A stretch of 56,052 nt of DNA from a virus. The notes beneath the pieces are model-generated. The model was not told the origin of the DNA. It searched no databases and saw nothing but the letters and a program-made list of their open reading frames with translations. Below are positions 49,477-56,052 of the stretch, piece after piece. The stretch lies in the IMG/VR virus record IMGVR_UViG_3300042691_039309, positions 1-56,052 of that record. One strand, written 5' to 3'. Position 1 is the stretch's first letter. Every line of letters begins with the position of its first letter. A program made the position numbers and the translations under genes.

Positions 49477-50285
49477 ATGATGCTCCATTCTTTAGGTATA
49501 AGATCATCAATTCTCCATTGACCATTGTAAGCTGGTCCTAGCCAATTTCTTGGAGCAACAATTTTTGGTTGGTTTTTATTAATATACGCGCCCCACCAAG
49601 AGAAACTACTATTAGCTATAATATTATTTTTACATAAAGACATTAGTAGCAAGTCTTCAAAACAATGGTTGTTTTCAATATATATAAAATGAATATCTTT
49701 AAATTTACTAAATATTTCTTTTGCTTTTTCTATTGTATCAGAAAAAACTAGATACTTATCTTTATTAATTATTGCAAAAGCTTTTTCATAATAATTTTCA
49801 TTCATAATTGGATGATGATAGTCTCTTCCAGCATAGTCCCCGTATCTTAAATGTACGGAAGAAAATTCAACCAAATCAAAATTATATTTTTCACTTATTG
49901 ACTCTTTGATATCAGATTTAAAATTTAACTGATCTAATATGTCTCCTTTAAATTTTTCAAAAAACTTGTATGATTGAAAATAACCCTCTATATCTGTGTC
50001 ATCAGGTATTTTAAATAAATTTTCATTAAATATAGCTGGAAATCCCCAGTTAACTCTATGTCTTACTTTCATTAAATCATCTTCGTTTAAGATATCGGCT
50101 TTTATATTATCAAAACAATTTAGAAAGTAATGCTGTATTCTTTTTGTTCCATCATCAAAATGTTCTGCAGTATTTGGAATTTTTACTGTATAATTATTTA
50201 TCTTAGCTATAGAATATAGTGTTGCATATTGAAAAAGTTGATTACCGATGGCTCCATATTTACCAAGTTGACTAAAAGTAATCAT
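49473..50285 (-). CDS. GT11-like alpha-1,2-fucosyltransferase
   Basis: This 270-residue protein starts MITFSQLGKYGAIGNQLFQY, the family's G-x-x-G-N-Q-x-F-Q-Y opening. VHLRYGDYAG is the conserved H-x-R-x-G-D-Y motif for the GDP-sugar, and IANSSFSWWGAYIN is the C-terminal signature. Family knowledge: GT11 adds fucose alpha-1,2 to galactose. Length is normal. It is coupled by ATGA to the GT25 gene upstream and the GT10 gene downstream. Confidence 0.93.
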   Translation of the reverse strand: MITFSQLGKYGAIGNQLFQYATLYSIAKINNYTVKIPNTAEHFDDGTKRIQHYFLNCFDNIKADILNEDDLMKVRHRVNWGFPAIFNENLFKIPDDTDIEGYFQSYKFFEKFKGDILDQLNFKSDIKESISEKYNFDLVEFSSVHLRYGDYAGRDYHHPIMNENYYEKAFAIINKDKYLVFSDTIEKAKEIFSKFKDIHFIYIENNHCFEDLLLMSLCKNNIIANSSFSWWGAYINKNQPKIVAPRNWLGPAYNGQWRIDDLIPKEWSII

Positions 50286-50968
50286 TTTGGTCTTAATCTA
50301 TAAAAATTTTCCATTATACCTTTACCAAAAGTTGTAGGTCCGAGATTAATATCTGAAAAGCTATCTCTTTGAGTCGCTAAATATTCATTTGGGCAAAAGC
50401 AGTTGTTTTGATGTAAAAATTCTCTCATTAACCATCCGTCAAAACTTTCATTCTGTAACATCCATGGCAGAAATTCTAGTCCTCTTGGGACTAAGTTTAA
50501 TATCTTGCTATACACTACATTATTATAAGATATTGCATGGGTAGTCAATGCGCTTTTAATTCTCAAGAGATTTGGGCTTACTCTTTCTAGCGGATCTTTA
50601 AATTTTTCATCTGTTACATTCATTCCAAGATAAAATATATCCCAATCTTTATCTTTAAGTTCATTAATAGATAATGATAAATTCTTAATTGGATCATTAT
50701 AAAATTCAACGTCGTCTTCTAAAATTAGAACATTTTTTACATTCTCCTCTTTACATTTGTTAATAATTTCTAAATGGGATAAAAAACAACCAGCTGCTCT
50801 AACATTCACATGATAAAATGAACCTTGTATTTGAACTCCGTTGAATCTGATGACTTTATCTAAAAAGTTATATTTAGCAAACTCTTCTTTACATTTTTCC
50901 CACTTATCAGTTCTATGCGGTAAATTTATACAGTAAATCCTGTCAAAAAAATTAAATGGATTATTCAT
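50282..50968 (-). CDS. Glycosyltransferase family 25 protein
   Basis: This 228-residue protein has FFDRIYCINLPHRTDKWEKC at the N-terminus, GCFLSHLEIINKCKEE and VLILEDDVEFYND, the GT25 pattern. It is related to the 4722-5468 protein in family but not closely in sequence. Likely beta-1,4-hexosyltransferase (galactose or glucose) by family. It overlaps the GT17 gene by eight bases and the GT11 gene by four. Confidence 0.88.
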   Translation of the reverse strand: MNNPFNFFDRIYCINLPHRTDKWEKCKEEFAKYNFLDKVIRFNGVQIQGSFYHVNVRAAGCFLSHLEIINKCKEENVKNVLILEDDVEFYNDPIKNLSLSINELKDKDWDIFYLGMNVTDEKFKDPLERVSPNLLRIKSALTTHAISYNNVVYSKILNLVPRGLEFLPWMLQNESFDGWLMREFLHQNNCFCPNEYLATQRDSFSDINLGPTTFGKGIMENFYRLRPK

Positions 50969-51851
50969 ATATTAAATGTTGATAATTTGCTCTCTCTTTT
51001 TCTAAAATATTTGGAGAAAATTGATAATATCCCTGCTCTTCTACCCATCCGCCATTTTTAGCTGTTAAAAATTCTATGAATTTATTTTTTATATTTAGAT
51101 CTATTAGATCTAATTGTTTTTGAGAAAAGGGGCTTTTTTTATTTTTAATACTATTTTCAATTAAATTTTTTGATGATTCTTCAGTTTTCCATTTGGAATC
51201 TAAATTTCCATCATAAGTCGAAACAACTTTCTGACTAACGGTTTTTGGTCCTCCCATATACGAATAGTGCCAACCACCATTTTCTATTCTAGGCATAAAA
51301 TCTTTATCTCTTCTTAAAATCTGTAGACTCATATTATTAGATAAGGTATTTAGATGTTTCAATCCTTCATATTTACAAGCAACTGTTCCAGTTACATTTT
51401 TATTTGTATAAATATTGATGTAGTGAACAAAAAACATTTGATTTAATGCTACTATTGGATAGTTTATCATTTCTTGAAATATATTTTTATTTGGTATTTC
51501 ATCGCAATCTGAAATCATTATTGTGTCTAAATTTGATAAATTTAATTTTTCAACCTGTTCAAAAAGTCTTATTCTCTGTTCATGCTCTTTTGCGGCAATT
51601 TTTGCGTCTGGGAAAAAATTAGGCATAAAAATATCAAAACGTCCATCTAGCTCTATCGGAGAATAAATTATTTTATCTTTAAATTCTTGAAGTCTATGAT
51701 CCTTCCAAAAGTTTAGTTCTTTATCTTGCCCTTGATGAGTCTTTGTTGCCTCGTTAATTACAAAGTAATCAACAACATCATACAGCTCTTTAATTCTAAG
51801 ATATGCAATATCTTTTTCATTAAAATACATAAAGCAATCTATTAATTTCAT
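50961..51851 (-). CDS. GT17-like N-acetylglucosaminyltransferase
   Basis: This 296-residue protein starts at ATG 51851, with GGAG six bases upstream and an ATGA overlap (an upstream alternative lies at 51863). It begins KLIDCFMYFNEKDIAYLRI, then VDYFVINEATKTHQGQ, KEHEQRIRLFEQVE and DTIMISDCDEIPNK (D-x-D-like), and ends with a GGWHYSYMGG element. This is the GT17 pattern, whose known vertebrate member MGAT3 adds the bisecting beta-1,4-GlcNAc to N-glycans. The bacterial and viral substrates are not established. Confidence 0.9.
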   Translation of the reverse strand: MKLIDCFMYFNEKDIAYLRIKELYDVVDYFVINEATKTHQGQDKELNFWKDHRLQEFKDKIIYSPIELDGRFDIFMPNFFPDAKIAAKEHEQRIRLFEQVEKLNLSNLDTIMISDCDEIPNKNIFQEMINYPIVALNQMFFVHYINIYTNKNVTGTVACKYEGLKHLNTLSNNMSLQILRRDKDFMPRIENGGWHYSYMGGPKTVSQKVVSTYDGNLDSKWKTEESSKNLIENSIKNKKSPFSQKQLDLIDLNIKNKFIEFLTAKNGGWVEEQGYYQFSPNILEKERANYQHLIYE

Positions 51852-52684
51852 TCTAATCTCCATGCCTCCGAAGAGTCAATTTCGTCTAAAGAATGGTTTA
51901 GAATATTTAATCTATAAAATCTTCTGATAAGTCTTTCATTATTAATAAACAATTTCATTTTTTCATCTACTAAATTAGTCTTCCAGTAATCTTTTAGAGA
52001 AGCTAAATTAAATTTAATGTTTAAACTTTCACAATATCTTCTGAATGTTTGCCTAATCTCTTCTTGTTGTTGATATCTTTCTGGAGTTTTCCCATTATCA
52101 TAATAATGAAGAACACAGTGATTTGACCTTCCATATACAAAATAATATTTCATATCACTATCAATGTAGTGCTTTCTTTGAGATGGTCTCTCTTCCCAAG
52201 CGAATAATTGCTGATTCTTTCCATAGTACTCGTAGAGATCAATATATCCTGGCCTCATGCCTTGCAACCCCCAATGTGGACTACCTTGAAATATCATATC
52301 ATCAAAATATTTAACAAGAAAAGCTTTTTGTCTATCAACGCAACTATTTACTTTATTTTTATCTAAGAAATTCTCTATAAAATTACGTAAATTTTTAACC
52401 CAATCTATATTTAATCTTTCGCAACTATCTCTTATTATAAACCAATCTCCATTTTGCATAATATTAGACCTTAAAAAACCATTCATTTGGAGATCATGGT
52501 CATTTGACCATTCTCTATTTATAACCTTTCCTTGTCCTTTTCTTGCATTTAATAAATCCAATGTGCCATCTGTTGAACCGCCATCTACAAAAATTAATCC
52601 ATCAAAATATTGATATATATCTTTTGTCATATCATCAATATTCTGCTTCTCATTTTGAGTAATTCCACAAAGCCAAATTTTCAC
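51848..52684 (-). CDS. GT2-like glycosyltransferase
   Basis: This 278-residue protein has a GT2/GT-A start (IWLCGITQNEKQNIDDM) and VDGGSTDGTLDLLNARKGQG, the nucleotide-binding loop. The usual D-x-D region appears as GDWFIIRDSCERL. Conserved Trp and His residues (GSPHWGLQGMRP, NHCVLHYYDNGKT) follow. No membrane segment, so likely cytoplasmic. It is coupled to the GT17 gene by ATGA. The transferred sugar is unknown. Confidence 0.83.
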   Translation of the reverse strand: MKIWLCGITQNEKQNIDDMTKDIYQYFDGLIFVDGGSTDGTLDLLNARKGQGKVINREWSNDHDLQMNGFLRSNIMQNGDWFIIRDSCERLNIDWVKNLRNFIENFLDKNKVNSCVDRQKAFLVKYFDDMIFQGSPHWGLQGMRPGYIDLYEYYGKNQQLFAWEERPSQRKHYIDSDMKYYFVYGRSNHCVLHYYDNGKTPERYQQQEEIRQTFRRYCESLNIKFNLASLKDYWKTNLVDEKMKLFINNERLIRRFYRLNILNHSLDEIDSSEAWRLE

Positions 52685-52692
52685 TATGAAAA

Positions 52693-53658
52693 TTATACTA
52701 GATTATTAAGAAAATGTCCAAGCTTTTCGGTTTCTCTTTTATTATCAATAATTTGTCTTATAACATTTGCGGTTGTATTTTGAAGAAAGTGTCTATAATC
52801 TTTGCTTTCATATAATGCTTTTAATTTTGCAATATACTCATACTCACTTTCGAACAATAATGCTGTTACATTTTCTATACTCCACTGCATGAGGCTTTTA
52901 TTTTGAACCATTTTACGATGCATAAATACTGGTTTACCACAAGCCATGCTTTCGATTACAGCTATGCCATAACCTTCAAGATGTTTAATATGCTGGGTTG
53001 CTATGCTTAATTTTAATGTTTTTGTTAATTCTTCTTGAGAGCTATTAGTATGATAATGATAATCTATATATGGAGTCATTTCTTGTAATACTTTACTCAT
53101 ATTATATTCTTGATTAAAATTCTTTTCATATTCTGAAATGTAAATACCAACTATATTTCCATCTGTTGGTCCATCGAATGTACATCTTTCATAATCTACC
53201 CAAGGTTTATAATAAAGATGATTTACTTTATATTTATTTGCTAGTATGTATCCTACGTAATCAGCACAGAGATAATTTTTAATTATATAAAATGGATATG
53301 CTCCATCCCAATAATCATTTCCACTATAGCAAGCTAATTTGCTTTTATCTTTAAGATGAGGCCAAATTTCATTGAGTATTTCAAATTGACTTTCAAAACT
53401 TGTTATAAATACTATTTCTGGTTTAAGGTCTAAGATCTGCTCTTTATTTAGAACTTTAATATTATTGCTATTAAATTCTACATTTACTTTTTCTTGAGTC
53501 CAAGATGTATTCCATACCCACTGATTGAATTGTTTTGGTGGGAAATTCGTTGGTATATATTCGCTACTTGGAAGAATAAGATTATGACCAAGCAAAGAGA
53601 ATGCTTTTGCTATATTTTTAGTTAAATTTTTATGTATATCTGGCCAAAGTATATTCAA
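52693..53658 (-). CDS. GT4-like glycosyltransferase
   Basis: This 321-residue protein appears to start at TTG 53658 (MNILWPDIHKN). It has a GT-B-like arrangement; the C-terminal HLEGYGIAVIESMACGKPVF is the donor-binding E-x7-E type motif of GT4 enzymes. It is first in the long sugar run, so the transcript probably starts nearby or extends from the virion genes upstream. A TATAAT five bases before the start lacks a good -35. The substrate is unknown. Confidence 0.82.
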   Translation of the reverse strand: MNILWPDIHKNLTKNIAKAFSLLGHNLILPSSEYIPTNFPPKQFNQWVWNTSWTQEKVNVEFNSNNIKVLNKEQILDLKPEIVFITSFESQFEILNEIWPHLKDKSKLACYSGNDYWDGAYPFYIIKNYLCADYVGYILANKYKVNHLYYKPWVDYERCTFDGPTDGNIVGIYISEYEKNFNQEYNMSKVLQEMTPYIDYHYHTNSSQEELTKTLKLSIATQHIKHLEGYGIAVIESMACGKPVFMHRKMVQNKSLMQWSIENVTALLFESEYEYIAKLKALYESKDYRHFLQNTTANVIRQIIDNKRETEKLGHFLNNLV

Positions 53659-53696
53659 TATTTATTATATTGATATATTTATTAGATTTCTAATTA

Positions 53697-54500
53697 TTAA
53701 GGTCTAGGAGATATTGTTGGTCTGCCTGGAACAGGTTTACCTATTATACCGCCTCCACCAGGACTACCAATAGGTTGTGGATCTGGTGTAGGACGGACTG
53801 GATTTATTGGTGTTGGTGTTGGATCAGTTGGTAAACTTGGTGTTCCAGGAGTAGGCGTTGGAGTTACTGGATTTGGAGCAACTGGATCAGTTTCGCATTC
53901 TTCTTTATCAGGAAAAGCTGGACGTAAAGTAAGAACAGCAGTGGTTAGTCCAGCTCTAATGCTGTCCTCTACATCAGAGCCAATACTAATATCTGTGCCC
54001 CATTCAGTATATTCATTATTTAAAGGTCTAAGATCTATTTGTAATCCAACGTTTATTCCTACATTGAATGGATAATCTACATGAGTAAATACACCCTTTG
54101 GCGATTCCGTGGATGGACTTGGTCGAAATTGTCGCATATCTGGAAGATTTATAGTTGGGTCTATTGGTCCTGCAGATGGAAAAAGTGGATCACCAGCGCT
54201 AGGCGTGTATGGTCCTTCTATTTGTTTAATTGCTCCTCCAGCATCGTCAAATGCTTTTTGGGTATTGCTTATGTCAGATTCAGAAAATTTTCCTAAACTA
54301 GAAGCTTTTCCATTTGAAGGAGCACCACCAACTGGTGCGCCATATGGACCAGCAGATTGTCCTCCACCTCCAGATCCTCCACCACCAAATCCTCCAGCTT
54401 CTCCGCCACAACCATCACCAGCACCATAAGCACTTTCTGCAACTATAAAGTTTTCAAAATCTTCATTCCATAATTGTTGCAAAGTTTTATTTTCGCTCAT
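53697..54500 (-). CDS. Pro/Gly-rich probable virion protein
   Basis: This 267-residue protein has an acidic N-terminus (KTLQQLWNEDFENFIVAES), a Gly-rich stretch (GGGSGGGGQSAGPYGAPVGG), a middle domain with FRPSPSTESPKGVFTHVDYP and a beta-like DIGSDVEDSIRAGLTTAVL, and a C-terminal Pro/Thr-rich tail with PTPTP and PDPQP repeats. Low-complexity Pro/Gly proteins of this type are often flexible virion decoration or fibre-linker proteins. It may be a glycosylation target because Thr/Ser/Pro-rich tails are common acceptors and it adjoins the sugar run. No family recognised. Confidence 0.55.
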   Translation of the reverse strand: MSENKTLQQLWNEDFENFIVAESAYGAGDGCGGEAGGFGGGGSGGGGQSAGPYGAPVGGAPSNGKASSLGKFSESDISNTQKAFDDAGGAIKQIEGPYTPSAGDPLFPSAGPIDPTINLPDMRQFRPSPSTESPKGVFTHVDYPFNVGINVGLQIDLRPLNNEYTEWGTDISIGSDVEDSIRAGLTTAVLTLRPAFPDKEECETDPVAPNPVTPTPTPGTPSLPTDPTPTPINPVRPTPDPQPIGSPGGGGIIGKPVPGRPTISPRP

Positions 54501-54503
54501 ATA

Positions 54504-55733
54504 TTATTGCCCTGTTAAATCACTAGTTGAAGAAACTGCTCTTAATACTCCAAAGCTAAAAGTAGAACAATCTGGAAGATCTGTAAAAACTATTGCTCCT
54601 ACTCCTCTACCTGTTTTTAAAATTTTATTATTATTATCTATAAGATTATAGTTAAAAACATCTCTCTTTGAAGCGTTGTATGGATCCCATTCACTTCCCA
54701 CGATCAGTTTTACATTTATCCATATTGTTCCTTTATAAGGTATTTCATAATCTTTCCAATTGTTGGATAGTCCAATTGCTTGAAAATTTAAGATATCTAT
54801 AAATCTTCTGGCTGCATCTCTAGATTTTAAAGCTTCATTGAAATTATTTTTTATAAATGATTTAATATTTTTCTTTAAAAACTCTTTGCTAATGTAGTAC
54901 TCTCTTGCTATAAGTTCTTCTATAGAAGATTTAACATAATTATCCATATAATCTGGACAGTTAGGACATAAAGGCTCAGTAGCTTCATCGTAAATTGTAT
55001 CAATTTGTTTAAAATTAGAGTTATATATAGTGTTAAAAGCATTTAATATATTAACATCTATATCTTTCAATACATAGTCTACTTCTCCATTATATGTTCC
55101 ATCTAAAGAACCTTGAACTATTCTTGCTTTTACTTTTATAACGCCATCATATAATCCTATTGACATATTTTGATTTAAGTTCGTACCAGTATATTGATTA
55201 CCATTATATGTAAAAGTAGATGTAGCAACTAATTCACAATTAGGATATATCGTAGAAGGTACTCTAATTACCTCTACTGGTGCTACTGGGTTAAGATCAT
55301 TGTTGTATTGTTGAGTAGGTAAAACCCATTGTGTAGTTGCATTAACTGTATTACTTAGATCTGACTGTTGATATCCTATATTAGGAAATTGAGCATTACC
55401 AGAGTATGCCATCGCCGCAATTTGCATAGCATAGGGAATTCCATTTGTAAAACCTGCGACTTGAGTACTTCTATTTGAACCTCCTAAATTTGTGCCAGTA
55501 GCATATCCCAAAGTCAAGCCATTACCAAAAATTGCATAAACGCTATTACGATTTCCATAAGTATTTGTATCTGTAAAGGAGATCGTCATTGTAGAATCTC
55601 CTGGTGTAATAGTTGTTATATTTGGAGCTACTAACTCATTAATTCCTGTGCCTCCATATAATATCGGAAATGATACGCCATTTACGTTTCCTGTTGGAGA
55701 AGTCCATTGATTATATGAATATGTCCTAGACAT
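54504..55733 (-). CDS. Probable virion protein with Fn3-like domain
   Basis: This 409-residue protein has an N-terminal beta-rich domain that reads like a fibronectin type III fold (APNITTITPGDSTMTISFTD, then NGIPYAMQIAAMAYSG), a middle beta-rich part (EVIRVPSTIYPNCELVATS) and a helical region with CPNCPDYMDNY (Cys-x-x-Cys). The C-terminal domain has TIWINVKLIVGSEWDPY. Fn3-like modules are common on phage virion proteins. It follows a GTGTAAT motif by seven bases, without a visible ribosome binding site, as for other short-leader structural genes. Confidence 0.55.
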   Translation of the reverse strand: MSRTYSYNQWTSPTGNVNGVSFPILYGGTGINELVAPNITTITPGDSTMTISFTDTNTYGNRNSVYAIFGNGLTLGYATGTNLGGSNRSTQVAGFTNGIPYAMQIAAMAYSGNAQFPNIGYQQSDLSNTVNATTQWVLPTQQYNNDLNPVAPVEVIRVPSTIYPNCELVATSTFTYNGNQYTGTNLNQNMSIGLYDGVIKVKARIVQGSLDGTYNGEVDYVLKDIDVNILNAFNTIYNSNFKQIDTIYDEATEPLCPNCPDYMDNYVKSSIEELIAREYYISKEFLKKNIKSFIKNNFNEALKSRDAARRFIDILNFQAIGLSNNWKDYEIPYKGTIWINVKLIVGSEWDPYNASKRDVFNYNLIDNNNKILKTGRGVGAIVFTDLPDCSTFSFGVLRAVSSTSDLTGQ

Positions 55734-55740
55734 ATATTTT

Positions 55741-55747
55741 ATTACAC
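55741..55747 (-). promoter_or_regulatory. Putative late promoter motif GTGTAAT
   Basis: AAAGTGTAATAAAATATATG: the motif lies seven bases before ATG 55733 and 33 bases downstream of the tmRNA 3' end, both on the minus strand. Confidence 0.5.
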
Positions 55748-55780
55748 TTTTTTTGAAAAATTATCGGGATATTTATATCT

Positions 55781-56052
55781 TGGACGCGGAGAGAATTGAA
55801 CTCTCGTCTTTTAGATAATTTAAATTAAAATACTACAAGTTTAGTTGTTTTTGTTTTTAGCTTTGTATAGAGAAACAACAAACATACTCAGCGATTTTAT
55901 TTTGTATACTGAATCTATAAAGAATAAAAAAACTTTAAAGAAAAAGACATCTAAATACGCAACTATCCATTAGATGTGTCGTGGTAGTCACGCTGTAGAA
56001 CTTAGGCTACAGAAACGGTCTCCTCAACTAGAGAAACTCTAGCAGAGATATG
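55781..56052 (-). ncRNA. ssrA: tmRNA (ssrA), 3' part; 5' end beyond window
   Basis: Read on the minus strand, the 3' end has AAGACGAGAGTTCAATTCTC: a tRNA-like T arm (GAGAG, loop TTCAATT, CTCTC; 55789-55805), then acceptor strand CGCGTCC and discriminator A (55781). Position 70 is U and 73 is A, as needed for alanine charging (G3-U70, A73). CCA is not encoded. Upstream, a tag frame reads ARVSLVEETVSVA with stop TAA (56043-56002); the stop lies in the loop of a 6-bp hairpin (CTGTAG/CTACAG, 55993-56012), as in helix 5 of tmRNA. A pseudoknot follows (stem CGTG/CACG, 55980-55992; loop TAGT pairs with ACTA 55962-55965 in plus-strand terms), then an 8-bp stem (55947-55954 with 55970-55977). The tag may extend further upstream. 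Confidence 0.82.

Noticed and set aside
53659-53690. Promoter for the sugar run (TATAAT before TTG 53658)
   Set aside because: A TATAAT is present, but no -35 element is found at 16-18 bases and the region is nearly all A/T. Not listed as a feature.
54081-54429. Plus-strand Pro-rich reading frames opposite the Pro/Gly-rich protein
   Set aside because: GGT/GGA repeats on the coding strand read as Pro-rich frames on the other. The minus-strand gene has proper spacing to its neighbours.
55861-55915. Alternative tmRNA tag frame (reading AEYVCCFSIQS then stop)
   Set aside because: It lies too close to the 3' end, is not next to a stop-containing hairpin, and has a composition unlike a tag. The frame ending at 56002 has its stop in a hairpin loop as expected.
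55781-56052. Split tRNA or tRNA with intron instead of tmRNA
   Set aside because: No anticodon arm lies near the T arm, while a tag frame, stop hairpin and pseudoknot occur in tmRNA order.
1-56052. CRISPR array, insertion sequence or attachment site
   Set aside because: No regularly spaced repeats, transposase, integrase or tRNA-gene-end duplication was found. The only regular repeat is the in-frame fibre array.

Overview
The window is a piece of a tailed-phage genome (Caudoviricetes). It is AT-rich, densely packed, and runs in long operons joined by ATGA overlaps. It carries a siphovirus-type tail with a lambda-like tip (relatives of lambda M, L, K, I and J), which suggests a Gram-negative host, but nothing identifies the host. 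No terminase, portal, capsid, lysis or integrase gene is seen, so these should lie outside. The genome is probably large: it encodes much of its own replication machinery, a tmRNA and an unusually rich set of glycosyltransferases.

Layout. 1-4386 (+): two repeat-rich fibre proteins and a companion protein. 4388-4721: a group I ribozyme core in an intergenic gap. 4722-6336 (+): two glycosyltransferases inserted among virion genes. 6368-12346 (+): neck proteins, the likely major tail protein, a strong terminator, and probable tail-assembly proteins. 12405-18059 (+): an 1884-residue tape measure protein. 18061-26084 (-): the tail-tip cassette, inverted relative to the tape measure gene. 26136-27568 (+): a tail-tube-like paralogue and two small genes. 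27565-32025 (-): a possible recombination protein, two genes with glycosyltransferase domains and a possible ssDNA-binding protein. 32059-40224 (-): a replication operon with a split DNA polymerase III alpha, a DEDDh exonuclease, RecB-like nuclease, primase, ThyX and DnaB-like helicase. 40266-44367 (-): radical SAM protein, nuclease, RecA and GDP-mannose 4,6-dehydratase. 44398-53658 (-): an unbroken run of glycosyltransferases and methyltransferases. 53697-55733 (-): two more probable virion proteins. 55781 to the window end (-): the 3' part of a tmRNA.

Two promoter families fit this split. A short motif, GTGTAAT inside A/T-rich sequence, stands upstream of virion genes on both strands and looks like a late promoter. 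A sigma70-like promoter (TTGAC or TTGATT, 17 bases, TATCAT or TAACAT) stands 5-9 bases ahead of the start codons at 28374, 32025, 40224 and 44367 and looks like the early class. Several genes of both classes would have almost leaderless mRNAs.

The most striking content is the sugar pathway: Gmd, about a dozen glycosyltransferases from families GT2, 4, 8, 9, 10, 11, 17, 25, 32 and 47, and three methyltransferases, without a visible flippase, polymerase or ligase. My inference is a phage-encoded, cytoplasmic machine that builds a branched, methylated, probably deoxyhexose-containing glycan on a virion protein, comparable to what chloroviruses do. Other unusual items are the polymerase split around an exonuclease gene, a nuclease-like domain embedded in the tape measure protein between GFIPNF motifs, and the ribozyme with no visible interrupted gene.
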